Below, in pieces: positions 7,436 to 16,299 of a DNA stretch of 64,000 nucleotides; position 1 is the stretch's first letter, and the number at the start of each line of letters is the position of its first letter. A program made the position numbers and the translations under genes. A model generated the notes under the pieces. That model was not told the origin of the DNA. It saw only the letters and a list, made by a program, of their open reading frames with translations, and ran no database searches. The DNA is from Solibacteraceae bacterium. GTDB taxonomy: Bacteria > Acidobacteriota > Terriglobia > Bryobacterales > Bryobacteraceae. The DNA lies in assembly GCA_026984795.1 (NCBI GenBank), contig JALSRK010000051.1:62001-126000 (forward strand). The letters run 5' to 3'.

Positions 7436-9223
7436 GTGCTCTTGGACCCACGCGCCGAGTACACGAAACGCTGGAAGCACCGGTCAGAAGTCGCCCGCCG
7501 CTATCGTCTGTGGGACGCACGTTATGGGTATGCCCGGCTGTCGCTGGCCGTGCTGTGCGTGGCTATGGGATGGTTCGTGTTCGGAGCCCACTCGGCTCCG
7601 CTCTGGTGGTTGGCGGTCCCGGTGGCAGGCTTCATCGCTCTGGTGGCGATCCACGACAAAGCCCAGCGGCTGATGGAACGCGCCGAACGGGCCAGCGCTT
7701 TCTACCGCCGCGGTCTCGACCGGTTGGAGGGAAAGTGGCAGGGGCGGGGGGAGTGCGGCGACCGCTACTTGAACGACAAGCATCCCTATGCCGGCGACCT
7801 GGACCTGTTCGGGCGCGGGAGCCTCTTCGAGCTGCTGTGCACGGCGCGCACGCTCGCAGGGCGACGGACGCTGGCGTGGTGGCTCTTGCATCCGGCGGAT
7901 CCGGCGGAAGTGCGGGCCCGGCAGGAAGCGGTCGAAGAGCTTCGGGACCGCCTTGACCTCCGGGAGGACCTGGCTCTGATGGGGGAGGCGGTCCGCCGGG
8001 GGGTGCACGCGGGGGCCCTGCCGCGGTGGGGGGAAGCCGAACCAATCCTGGATTCCCCACTCGCCCGGGGGGCCGTCTTTCTGGTCTCGGCGGCCGTCGC
8101 CGCCGGTTTCGTGGCGGTGCTCATTCATGCGGCTCCGTTGGCGACGCTGGTCGCGCCGCTGGCCGCCGCGGCGGGACTGGGGCTGTTCTGGCGCTCGCGG
8201 GTCTTGCGGGTAGCGGCCGAGGTGGAGCAGCCGAGCCACGATCTCGACATTCTGGCCGAACTGCTCCGCCGCCTGGAGCAGGAAAGGTTCCAGTGCCGGA
8301 AGCTTCGGGAACTGAGAGAAAAGCTCTCGGCGGAGGGCCAGCCGCCGTCGAAACGCATTGCCAAACTCGGGCGGCTGGTTGAGTTGCTCGATTCCCGTGA
8401 GCACTTGCTGATGCAGATTGTCGGTCCTCTTCTACTTTGGACGACCCAACTGGCCTTTGCGATAGAAGCGTGGCGGAAGAAGACAGGGCCGCACTTGCGT
8501 GAGTGGCTGCGCGCGGTGGGGCAGTTCGAGGCACTCTGCGCGCTCGCGGGATACGCGTTCGAACATCCCAACGACCCGTTTCCGGAGTTCACGCCAGAAT
8601 GCTCTTGTTTCGACGGTCGCGGGCTCGGACATCCGCTGATCCCCGAGGATCGGTGCGTGCGTAACGACGTCCGGCTCAACCAGCAGACGCAGGTCTTGCT
8701 GGTGAGCGGCTCGAACATGTCGGGCAAGAGCACGCTGCTGCGCACGGTGGGGGTGAATGCGGTGCTGGCGATGACGGGAGCGCCGGTGCGGGCCGAGTCG
8801 CTGAGGCTATCGCCGCTCAAGATCGGCGCTTCGATCCGGGTCACCGACTCTCTTCGGGCGGGGATGTCGCGCTTCTACGCGGAGATCAAACGGATCCGGC
8901 AGATCATGGACATGGCTGCTGAGGACGGCACGGTACTGTTCCTGCTCGATGAATTGCTGCACGGAACGAATTCGCATGACCGCCGTATCGGGGCCGAGGC
9001 GATCGTGAAGAAGCTCGTTGAATGCGGCGGCATCGGGCTGGTGACCACCCACGATCTGGCCATTGCGCACATCGAGGACGAGATGGGACCGCGAGTGCGC
9101 AACGTCCACTTTCAGGACCGGATGGAGAACGGCCGGATGAGCTTCGACTACAAATTGCGCCCGGGCGTGGTGGAGCACTCGAACGCGATCGAGCTGATGC
9201 GCAGCGTCGGGCTCGAGGTGTGA
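7436..9223 (+). CDS. Membrane-anchored MutS-family ATPase
   Basis: A 595-residue protein starting at GTG after GGATCGGAGG. Two hydrophobic pairs (about residues 33-72 and 203-250) predict membrane attachment, unlike true MutS. The C-terminal ~200 residues are a MutS-type ABC ATPase: Walker A GSNMSGKST (about 424-432), Walker B LFLLDELLHGT (about 501-511) and the TTHD switch. There is no mismatch-recognition domain and no Smr nuclease, so it is neither MutS1 nor MutS2. Similar membrane-linked MutS-like proteins are annotated in several phyla, but their job is unknown. It stands alone between a divergent DUF362 gene and a convergent ABC exporter. Confidence 0.85.
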   Translation: MLLDPRAEYTKRWKHRSEVARRYRLWDARYGYARLSLAVLCVAMGWFVFGAHSAPLWWLAVPVAGFIALVAIHDKAQRLMERAERASAFYRRGLDRLEGKWQGRGECGDRYLNDKHPYAGDLDLFGRGSLFELLCTARTLAGRRTLAWWLLHPADPAEVRARQEAVEELRDRLDLREDLALMGEAVRRGVHAGALPRWGEAEPILDSPLARGAVFLVSAAVAAGFVAVLIHAAPLATLVAPLAAAAGLGLFWRSRVLRVAAEVEQPSHDLDILAELLRRLEQERFQCRKLRELREKLSAEGQPPSKRIAKLGRLVELLDSREHLLMQIVGPLLLWTTQLAFAIEAWRKKTGPHLREWLRAVGQFEALCALAGYAFEHPNDPFPEFTPECSCFDGRGLGHPLIPEDRCVRNDVRLNQQTQVLLVSGSNMSGKSTLLRTVGVNAVLAMTGAPVRAESLRLSPLKIGASIRVTDSLRAGMSRFYAEIKRIRQIMDMAAEDGTVLFLLDELLHGTNSHDRRIGAEAIVKKLVECGGIGLVTTHDLAIAHIEDEMGPRVRNVHFQDRMENGRMSFDYKLRPGVVEHSNAIELMRSVGLEV

Positions 9224-9240
9224 GGGCGGCGCCAGACCGT

Positions 9241-10038
9241 TCAGGCGCCGGTTTCCGTGAGGACGCGCTCGTCGAGGGTTCCCCAGGGAGTGAAAGCCGC
9301 CCGCCGGGCGAGCCACAGGGCGAGCCAGAGCGTCAGGGCAGTGCCGGAAAGGATCGCCAACATGATCACCATCTGGTACTCGATGGCGCTCAAGGGATCG
9401 GCGCCGGCGAGGATGACCCCGGTCATCATACCCGGCAGCGAAACCAGCCCGATCGTGGCGATCGTGGCGATGGTGGGTTCCAGGGCGGCGCGGAACGCCG
9501 TCTGCAGGTAAGGGCGGAGCGCTTCGCCGAGGCTGGCGCCTTGGGAGAGCGCGAGCAAGAAAGGCTTTTCCTGGTCCCGCAGGGCGTGGAAGAAGCGGCT
9601 GAGGCCGATGATGTCGGCGCGCAGGCAATTGCCCAGAACCATGCCGCCGAGGGGGATGGCGTACTGGGGTTTGAGGACGGCGGGAAGGCTGAGCACGATG
9701 CCGGTGAAGTAGAGAAGGGGCGCCAGGGTGCCGGCCGCCAGGGCGAGGAAGAGGGGGGCGCCCATGCGCCGCCAGTTCAATCCGCTGCCGCGGAGCACGG
9801 AGAGATCGGCCACCAGGATCATGGCGCCCAGCCAGGCCAAGGTCAGCCAGGCCCGGTTCAGCTCGAAGACGACGCTCAAATAGAGGCCGACGAAGAGCAA
9901 TTGCACTGCCATGCGGACGAGCGCGATCACCGTACGGCGCACCAGGCCCACGCCGTACCAAAGGAAGATGGCGAGGGGTACGAGGGCCATCAGGTACGCG
10001 GCCGCCAGGCGGGATGGGCTGATCTCAGCGAGTTCCAT
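9241..10038 (-). CDS. fetB: FetB-type ABC transporter permease (iron export/YbbM family)
   Basis: A 265-residue inner-membrane permease of the UPF0014/FetB family, with about seven hydrophobic segments. Family-typical stretches are 'RMAVQLLFVGLYL', 'PLGGMVLGNCLRADI' and 'SLPGMMTGVILAGADPLSAIEYQ'. The E. coli counterpart FetAB exports iron and protects against oxidative stress; the metal specificity here is inferred. Its start lies inside the 3' end of the ATPase gene (14 bp overlap), indicating one translationally coupled operon. Confidence 0.88.
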   Translation of the reverse strand: MELAEISPSRLAAAYLMALVPLAIFLWYGVGLVRRTVIALVRMAVQLLFVGLYLSVVFELNRAWLTLAWLGAMILVADLSVLRGSGLNWRRMGAPLFLALAAGTLAPLLYFTGIVLSLPAVLKPQYAIPLGGMVLGNCLRADIIGLSRFFHALRDQEKPFLLALSQGASLGEALRPYLQTAFRAALEPTIATIATIGLVSLPGMMTGVILAGADPLSAIEYQMVIMLAILSGTALTLWLALWLARRAAFTPWGTLDERVLTETGA

Positions 10039-10675
10039 CTGGCTGTCTCGTTACCGGGAGTTCGACGACCCGGCCGCCGAGGGGGAAGCGGTCCGGGTCG
10101 TGAGCGACGGAGACGATGGCGGTTTTTTCGAGGGAACGCAAGTGTGCCGCCACCACCGCCCGGCTGTCGGGATCGAGCGCCGAAGAGGCCTCGTCGAGGA
10201 GCAGCAGCGGCCGGTCCAGGACCAGCGCGGCGATCAGGGCGACCCGTTGTTTCTCACCCCCGGAGAGTTTCGTCACCGGAGTGCCGAGGACGTCTTCGGG
10301 GAGGCCGAAGTGGGCGGCCAGTTCGCGGATCCGCCGTCCGCGGGCGCCGAGCCCCCGATTGGCTCGGTACCGCAAGGGGCGGATGATGGCTTCAAGGGCG
10401 GTGCCGTTTCCGAGCTCCGGTTCCTGGGGGACCCAGGCCATCTTCCGGCGCAGCGGCCAAACCGTGCGGGGGCTCAGCGGCGCGCCGAAAATCCGGATCT
10501 CGCCGGCAGCGGGCTCGGTGAAGCCGAGGATGCATCGCAGCAGCGTGCTCTTGCCGGAGCCCGAGGGCCCGGTGAGTGTGCAGCGGGCGCCCCGTTCCAG
10601 GGTGAGCGAGAAGCCGTCGAGCAACACGCGGCCGCGGGCGGTGAGCCGGATGTGGTGGAGCTCAAGGATTTGCAT
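10025..10675 (-). CDS. fetA: FetA-type ABC transporter ATPase
   Basis: A 216-residue ABC ATP-binding protein with Walker A GPSGSGKST (about residues 36-44), signature LSGGEKQR, Walker B LLLLDEASSALD and the switch His in VAHD. Small single-domain size and the adjacent FetB-family permease identify it as the FetA/YbbL partner. It is the first gene of the fetAB operon and is divergent from the dCMP deaminase gene. Confidence 0.88.
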   Translation of the reverse strand: MQILELHHIRLTARGRVLLDGFSLTLERGARCTLTGPSGSGKSTLLRCILGFTEPAAGEIRIFGAPLSPRTVWPLRRKMAWVPQEPELGNGTALEAIIRPLRYRANRGLGARGRRIRELAAHFGLPEDVLGTPVTKLSGGEKQRVALIAALVLDRPLLLLDEASSALDPDSRAVVAAHLRSLEKTAIVSVAHDPDRFPLGGRVVELPVTRQPDGTR

Positions 10676-10788
10676 GACTGCGGGTTTGGTGTCAGACTAC
10701 TTAATTCCCCATGCCGGTGCAATGCTTCAGGCAAGCGTCCCGCGGTTGGGGGCGGGGCAGTGCCGGTGTTGGAGGCTCCAGGAGCACG

Positions 10789-11286
10789 ATGAACGCAAAC
10801 GAAGTTCCTCCAAAGCGCGAAGTGCTGAGCTGGGATGCCTATTATCTCAACCTTTGCCGGCACATCGCCGCCCGGAGCAAGGATCCCAACACGCAGATCG
10901 GTTGCGTGATCGTGGGGCCGGCGCACGAAATCCGCTCCACCGGGTACAACTCCTTTCCCCGGGGCATCCGCGACGACGTGCCGGAACGGCGGACGCGCCC
11001 GCAGAAGTACCTGTGGATGGAGCACGCCGAAAGGAACGCCATTTACAACGCGGCCCGGGCGGGGACCTCGACTGAGGGGTGCAGCATCTACGTGGACATC
11101 ATGCCTTGCATGGACTGCGCGCGGGCCATCGTGCAGGCGGGAATCCGCGAGGTGGTCATCTCCCGCGAACGCATGGAGAGGTATTCGAGCGTGCAGTACG
11201 ACGAGCATTTTCAGCAAGTGGAGACGCTCTTCGAGGAGGCCGGCGTGCGGATCCGCCAGGTGCCGATGGACGAGAAGGAGGATTAG
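10789..11286 (+). CDS. dCMP deaminase (ComEB-like cytidylate deaminase)
   Basis: A 165-residue zinc enzyme that deaminates dCMP to dUMP, feeding dTMP synthesis. The zinc site is complete: HAE at residues 79-81 and PCMDC with Cys 107 and Cys 110. The ATG at 10789 follows AGGAGC; an open frame upstream to 10711 lacks similarity to the family. It lacks the long N-terminal competence-protein extensions. It is followed in the same direction, after 89 bp, by an amidohydrolase with its own strong ribosome binding site. Confidence 0.92.
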   Translation: MNANEVPPKREVLSWDAYYLNLCRHIAARSKDPNTQIGCVIVGPAHEIRSTGYNSFPRGIRDDVPERRTRPQKYLWMEHAERNAIYNAARAGTSTEGCSIYVDIMPCMDCARAIVQAGIREVVISRERMERYSSVQYDEHFQQVETLFEEAGVRIRQVPMDEKED

Positions 11287-11375
11287 CGGCTGATCGCCGG
11301 CGCCCCGGCCGTGGCCTCTCCCGATCCGATAGACTGACGGCGGAAGATTCTATCGAAAGGAGGTGCTGCGCCGCC

Positions 11376-12176
11376 ATGCAGGTCAGCCGACGCAGTCTGC
11401 TGGCAGGAGCCGCCCTGGCCGGACCGGCCGCGGGCGCTCCAGAGAAAACGCTCATCATCGACGCTCATTGTCATGCCGGCCTCGGTGAAAGGATGTCGGC
11501 GCCGTGGGAAACCAAGGCCGATGTCGAAGTCACGCTGCGACACATGGAAGAGGCCGGCATTGACCGGACGATTGTCTTTCCGATCAACAATCCGACTTAC
11601 GAAAAAGCCAACGAGGCCATTGCCGAGCTCTGCGACCGGCATCCCGACAAGTTCATCGGTTTCGCCAAACACGACCCCGAGACCGAAGGCAAGCGGATCC
11701 CGGCCATGCTCCGCCGGGAGGTGGAAAAGCTGGGGCTCAAGGGACTGAAGCTGCACGTGCTGCCGCCGCGTTACGTGCTGGACACGGTAGCGGAGCTGGG
11801 CATCCCGGTCCTGTATCATCCGGAGCAGGTCTGGCGGTACCACATGATCGCGGAAGAATACCCCCAGATATCGTTCATCATGGCGCATCTCGGGAGCTGG
11901 GGCTCCCGGGTGTGGACCGAGCACATCGCCGCGATCGACGTCGCGAAGCGTTACCCGAACGTATACGTGGACACTTCCGGGGTTCTGATCTTTCGCTACC
12001 TGGAGATGGCGGTTCGGGAACTGGGGCCGGACAAGGTGATCTTCGGCAGCGACGGCCCGGAGGTGGACTCGCGGGTGGAGCTGTACAAGATCCGGCTGCT
12101 CAAGCTGCCGCCGCAGGACGAGGCGAAGATCCTGGGCGGGAACGTCCGGCGCCTGCTGCCGCCGGGGACGGTGTGA
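11376..12176 (+). CDS. Secreted amidohydrolase (Amidohydro_2 family)
   Basis: A 266-residue protein starting at ATG 11376 behind a near-perfect AAAGGAGGTG. Residues 4-20 (SRRSLLAGAALAGPAAG) form a short Tat-like signal. The metal motif DAHCH is at about residues 28-32, later metal His sits in 'LHVLPP' and 'MAHLGSWG', and the metal Asp in GSDGP near residue 225. This is the TIM-barrel Amidohydro_2 layout of decarboxylases and lactonases. The substrate cannot be told from sequence. Confidence 0.88.
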   Translation: MQVSRRSLLAGAALAGPAAGAPEKTLIIDAHCHAGLGERMSAPWETKADVEVTLRHMEEAGIDRTIVFPINNPTYEKANEAIAELCDRHPDKFIGFAKHDPETEGKRIPAMLRREVEKLGLKGLKLHVLPPRYVLDTVAELGIPVLYHPEQVWRYHMIAEEYPQISFIMAHLGSWGSRVWTEHIAAIDVAKRYPNVYVDTSGVLIFRYLEMAVRELGPDKVIFGSDGPEVDSRVELYKIRLLKLPPQDEAKILGGNVRRLLPPGTV

Positions 12177-12274
12177 GCGGAACGTGCCGGCAGAACCGCG
12201 GGCTCAAATCAAAGGCCAAAAACGGTTGAATCCAGGTGGGGTTTGTGGTAGGTGTTCATTGGACAGGAGGCACC

Positions 12275-13129
12275 ATGCACGCCAAGAAGAGTTTCCGCTC
12301 TGTCCTTCTTTTCGGGCTCATACTATTCCCGTTCCTGTTCCTCTCCTGCACTACCGGCCCCAGCGGCCCGGCGGAAGGGACCCCTGGTTGGTATTGGCAG
12401 AACGCCCTCACCACGTGGGAGGCGGGGGATTATCAGAAGACTTCGGATAACCTCGAGCAGCTCATCGAGCCGGGTTCGGAGTTTGCCGACCGCGCCCAGC
12501 CCTGGCGCCTGATCTTGACGGCGGGCATGGCCAAGGGCTACATGGACGTCGCCAAAGCCTTCGAGGGCGGGGCGCGGGCGAACCAGGCTGCGTCCTCCCA
12601 GTTCCGGATGCACCGGAACAACTACCGCACGATGGTCAACAAACAAGTCTCGGCGTTCTGGAAGACGTTCATCGCCTACAAGAAATCGAACCCGGAGGGC
12701 GACATCGTCCTGGCGTTCAGTTATCCTCAGGGCAGCGCCGTGCCGGTGGCCGCTCTATCCCGCGTCGGGGAAGGCATAAAGTTGTCGGAAGCCGAACTGC
12801 CGGCGGCGGAGCGGCAGGCGATCAAACGGGCCGTGTTGCTGACCACGTGCCGGTTCGTCGGGGCGGAGAAAGATACAGCGAAGACGCAGCAAATCTTCTC
12901 CACGGGCGAAGTCAAAGTGCCGAAGGAGACGTTCAACTTCGCCTTGGCCAAGACCATCAACGAGATTGCCTGGTTTTACTCGGCGTATGAGATGGACCAG
13001 CCGGACCGCCTGAAGATGCTCGACGAGCAGGCGCTCGAAATCGCCAAGGGGCTGCCGAAGAACGACGATACGAAAGAGCTGATCCGTCAGATCGAGAGTC
13101 ATCTCAAGGAAGCCGAGAAGAGGCGATAA
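12275..13129 (+). CDS. Hypothetical lipoprotein
   Basis: A 284-residue protein with a strong ribosome binding site (ACAGGAGG) before ATG 12275. The signal ends in a lipobox LFLSC, with Cys near residue 22, so it is a predicted lipoprotein. The mature part is helical and repeat-like, beginning WYWQNALTTWEAGDYQKTSDNLEQL, similar in style to TPR helices, and ends in a charged helix. No enzymatic motif is visible. It may be a periplasmic or outer-membrane scaffold. No operon partner; it converges on the MFS gene. Confidence 0.8.
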   Translation: MHAKKSFRSVLLFGLILFPFLFLSCTTGPSGPAEGTPGWYWQNALTTWEAGDYQKTSDNLEQLIEPGSEFADRAQPWRLILTAGMAKGYMDVAKAFEGGARANQAASSQFRMHRNNYRTMVNKQVSAFWKTFIAYKKSNPEGDIVLAFSYPQGSAVPVAALSRVGEGIKLSEAELPAAERQAIKRAVLLTTCRFVGAEKDTAKTQQIFSTGEVKVPKETFNFALAKTINEIAWFYSAYEMDQPDRLKMLDEQALEIAKGLPKNDDTKELIRQIESHLKEAEKRR

Positions 13130-13176
13130 CGGTCTGGACGTCCGCCTGGGGACGGCCGGTGAGGCGGAGGAGTCCG

Positions 13177-13207
13177 CCCCGGGGCCGGGCCGCCGCCCGG
13201 CTCGGGG
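13177..13207. terminator. Long GC-rich hairpin between convergent genes
   Basis: CCCCG pairs with CGGGG and GCCGGGC pairs with GCCCGGC around a 4-nt loop, with a one-base bulge. It lies between convergent stop codons at 13129 and 13225. No T-tract follows on either strand, so it is only a candidate bidirectional terminator. Confidence 0.4.
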
Positions 13208-13224
13208 AAACGTAACCCGGCGGT

Positions 13225-14514
13225 TCAGGCGGCCGTTGCCGGCGCGTAGCGGCGGCGTACCAAGACCGCGTACGAAGCAATCCCCACTACGAGCCAGAAG
13301 CCGATCAGCTTGATCGGCATATCGAAACTGCCGGTGGTGTCGATGAGCCAGCCGGTGACCCATGGCGACGTTATGCCGGCCACGTTGGCGGCGGTGTTCT
13401 GGATGCCCACGACCATGGCGATGCTGCCGCCGGGAATGAGCGTTTGGGTAAGAGCCCAGTAGTTGGCCGTCGCCAGGCCCAGCCCGCAGAGGGAGAAGAC
13501 CGCGAAGAAAAGCATCACGCCCGGCGAGCGCGAGAAGGCGCCGACGGTCTGGGTGGCGGCGAGGAAGAAGCCGGCGATCGTGAACCAGCGGCGCACGGAA
13601 ACGGCGTCGAAGCCGCGTCCGATGAACCAGTCGGCGGCCCAGCCGGCGAGAGCGGCCACCGCCGCCATGCCGCCGAAAGCCACGCCGCCATACCAGCCCA
13701 TCTCTTTGATGGACATGCCATGCACTTTCTTGAAGTAAGAGGGCATCCACGTCATGCAGTAGTAAACGAAGTACATGTAGCAATAAGTCCCAAGGATGAC
13801 GCCCCACATCATTGGACTCTTTAGGATGCGTCCGGCGGGCACTCGCCGCACGCTTTCACCGGCGCCCGGCTGTCCCGCCGGCGGTGGGATCGCGGCGATG
13901 TCATCCTTTTTCACCCAGGCCAACCACGGCCCCAGCCAGATGAAACTCACCAGGCCAATGATCAAGAACATCCAGCGCCAGCCCAAGGCGGCGACCAGGT
14001 AAGCGCAGAGGGGCAACCCGATGGCGGGGCCGATCTTGGTTCCGGTCATGTAGAGGCCAACGGCGAGTCCCCGCTCGCGTTCGGCGAAGTGGAGCCGGAT
14101 GTAGCGCATGCTGGCCGGGGTGACGACGCTTTCGCCGAGCCCGACGAGCAGGCGGAGCAGACACAGCGTCAACAGGGTACTGGTCAGCGCCGTGGTGGCC
14201 GAGGCTATGCTCCACAGGAGGAATCCGAGCAGATAGGGCAGCCGCACGCCGAAGCGATCGACCAGGATGCCCGAGGGGATCTGGAACGCCGTGTAAGTCC
14301 AAAAGATCGCCGACATGGCCAGCCCCTGCTGGGTTTCCGTCCAGCCAAACTCGCCGGCGATGCCGGGAAGCGCGACGCTGAGGTTCACCCGGTCGAAGTA
14401 GGCGATGATCATCCCGAAGCTGAGCAGGATCACCACCGGCCAGCGCATGCGAGCGGCAGGCTCGGTTACGCCGGGCAAGCCGGAGGATCTGTCGTCGGAT
14501 CCGCGTTCGGCCAT
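13225..14514 (-). CDS. MFS transporter, ACS (anion:cation symporter) type
   Basis: A 429-residue, 12-helix major facilitator. 'YFDRVNLSVALPGIAGEFGWTETQQGL' near the start and 'DRFGVRLPY' (loop 2-3 motif) match the ACS family that carries hexuronates, galactarate, glucarate and phthalate-type acids. The first ATG is at 14514; an upstream TTG at 14529 is also in frame. A TATGAT hexamer at 14521-14526 ends 6 nt before the ATG and no Shine-Dalgarno is visible, suggesting a leaderless mRNA starting at this ATG. A second ACS-type carrier is encoded at 58966. Confidence 0.88.
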   Translation of the reverse strand: MAERGSDDRSSGLPGVTEPAARMRWPVVILLSFGMIIAYFDRVNLSVALPGIAGEFGWTETQQGLAMSAIFWTYTAFQIPSGILVDRFGVRLPYLLGFLLWSIASATTALTSTLLTLCLLRLLVGLGESVVTPASMRYIRLHFAERERGLAVGLYMTGTKIGPAIGLPLCAYLVAALGWRWMFLIIGLVSFIWLGPWLAWVKKDDIAAIPPPAGQPGAGESVRRVPAGRILKSPMMWGVILGTYCYMYFVYYCMTWMPSYFKKVHGMSIKEMGWYGGVAFGGMAAVAALAGWAADWFIGRGFDAVSVRRWFTIAGFFLAATQTVGAFSRSPGVMLFFAVFSLCGLGLATANYWALTQTLIPGGSIAMVVGIQNTAANVAGITSPWVTGWLIDTTGSFDMPIKLIGFWLVVGIASYAVLVRRRYAPATAA

Positions 14515-14763
14515 AAGCGCATCATACAACCCGCCTTGGACCAGGGTTAGGGAAAACCGGGCCGGCGGCGGAACGGCCGTAACTTCTTTTTCGCGTGAGC
14601 CGAATGTGCGGATAGGCGAGACGAAGATGATTTAGTTTATAGCCCGGCGGTGCGGACGAGACGGCGAAGAGGCGATCCGATGGAAGCTACGGCTCCGGAG
14701 CGAGCTGCAGCCTCTGTGGGCGCAGCCAGCCGAAAGAGGCCGGCCGGCGGTGAAGCGACTAGA

Positions 14764-15372
14764 ATGGGACTCATGGGGTCCGAAGGGGATCGACGCCGGG
14801 GCCGGGGCAGGCGTTCGCTCGACGAAGAAGCGCTCCGTGAGCTGATGGTGCGCTATCAGCGAGCCGATCCTGAGGCGGCGGACGAGCTGGTGCGGCGGCT
14901 CACGCCGCTGCTTTTTGGATTCTTGTCCGGCCCCACTCATTCGCGGGCCGACACCGAGGATCTGGTTCAAGAGTGTTGGCTGCGGATTCACAAATCCCGG
15001 CATACATACCGCGCCACGGAGCCGGTGCTGCCGTGGATCTTTGCGATCGCCAGACACACCGGATTGGACGGCTACCGGCGGAGGAGCCGCGTGGATTCCC
15101 GCGAGGTCAAGACCGAGAGGCTCCCGGAGCGCACCGAGATGCCGGAGCTGCCCGGGATGAGCTTGAAGGACGAATTGGGGAGGTACCTGGACCAGCTTCC
15201 CGAGTCGCAGAAGGAAGTGATCCTGATGCTCAAAGTTACGGGTATGAGCCTCGAGGAGGTGGCCCGGGCGACGTCCTCGACGGTCGGCGCCGTGAAGCAG
15301 AAGGCGCACCGGGCGTACGAGAAGCTACGCCGGCTGTTGGGTGAGAGTGATGGCTACCGACGCAAGAGCTAA
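14764..15372 (+). CDS. ECF-family RNA polymerase sigma factor
   Basis: About 200 residues with sigma-70 region 2 (LLFGFLSG to TEDLVQECWLRIHKS to VLPWIFAIARHTGLDGYRRR) and region 4 (LDQLPESQKEVILM, SLEEVARATSSTVGAVKQKAHRAYEKLRR). The frame is open to 14650, but similarity starts after residue ~20 of this version. ATGs at 14764 and 14773 are both plausible. A TAGAAT hexamer at 14760-14765 would place transcription start at the second one. The 3' end overlaps the next gene by 32 bp, which encodes its likely anti-sigma factor. Confidence 0.9.
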   Translation: MGLMGSEGDRRRGRGRRSLDEEALRELMVRYQRADPEAADELVRRLTPLLFGFLSGPTHSRADTEDLVQECWLRIHKSRHTYRATEPVLPWIFAIARHTGLDGYRRRSRVDSREVKTERLPERTEMPELPGMSLKDELGRYLDQLPESQKEVILMLKVTGMSLEEVARATSSTVGAVKQKAHRAYEKLRRLLGESDGYRRKS

Positions 15373-16177
15373 GTTGCACTGTTCCGAGGCGGACAAAGCC
15401 GTGGACCGGTTCCTCGACCGCCCGCGCGGAGAACCTCCAGCAGGACTGGTCGAGCACGTGACGTCCTGCGCCCGGTGCCGGCAGTTGTACAGTTGGCTGC
15501 TGGGGCCTGAAGAGCCGGCGGAGTTGCCGAACGGCGTGCAAGAACTGGTCAGCCGCAAGCTGAGGGCGTCATTGCGGCCGGTGAAGCCGTTGCCGTCCAC
15601 CGGGCGGCTGGCCGCCCGCTTCGTAGCGATCTTCGGACTGTTCGCGGCCTTGTTGGTGGCGTATTTCGGTCCCGGCGGCGCGGCACAGATGAACGCGACC
15701 CAGTTGGTGGTGGTGACGGTGGTGCTGCTGGCGGCGGCGGCGTTGGTGGCTGTGTCGTTGAGCCGGCAAATGGTGCCCGGGAGCGTGCGACGTATCCCGC
15801 TTTCGTGGCTGGTGGGAGCGTTCGCCGCCGGTTTCGCGCTGGTCGTGGCGGTATTGTTCCCCTGGGAGCGACTGCCGGAAATGCTCGCGGGGGGCTGGGC
15901 GTGTACGTACCACGGGATACTCATCGCCGTGCCGCCAGGCGCGGTGATGCTCTATTTTGCCGCCCGCGGGGCTCCTCTCTCCTACCGGAGCCTGGGCGCG
16001 ACCGTCGGGGCCGCCGCCGGTCTGCTGTCGCTGACCGTGCTCCAATTCAGTTGCGAGAACCAGCACGCCGGACACCTGTTGCTCTGGCATGGGGGTGTTG
16101 TGGTATTGAGCGTGGCGGCAGGTTACGTGGCGGGCTGGGCCGCGGAACAGGTGGCTTTGCGGCGCCGACAGCCGTAG
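15341..16177 (+). CDS. Membrane anti-sigma factor, NrsF/DUF1109-like
   Basis: A 278-residue protein beginning at GTG 15341 (ATG at 15350 also possible) inside the sigma gene. The N-terminal ~50 residues are cytoplasmic and contain a putative zinc-finger-like HVTSCARC segment. About six membrane helices follow between residues 90 and 270, the size and layout of the NrsF group of ECF anti-sigma factors. The overlap with the sigma gene strongly supports a cognate pair: the sigma factor would be held at the membrane until a signal releases it. The signal is unknown. Confidence 0.8.
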   Translation: MRVMATDARAKLHCSEADKAVDRFLDRPRGEPPAGLVEHVTSCARCRQLYSWLLGPEEPAELPNGVQELVSRKLRASLRPVKPLPSTGRLAARFVAIFGLFAALLVAYFGPGGAAQMNATQLVVVTVVLLAAAALVAVSLSRQMVPGSVRRIPLSWLVGAFAAGFALVVAVLFPWERLPEMLAGGWACTYHGILIAVPPGAVMLYFAARGAPLSYRSLGATVGAAAGLLSLTVLQFSCENQHAGHLLLWHGGVVVLSVAAGYVAGWAAEQVALRRRQP

Positions 16178-16299
16178 CGGGGAGTTCCAGTCTTCCAGTT
16201 CGGCCTCGCGCCGCTCGTGACCCTCGGAGCCAGCGGCAGGGTTGTCGGCAGCCGAGTCCGGATTGACGAGATTTGGGGGAACCCGCGGCTGTAGCGGCT

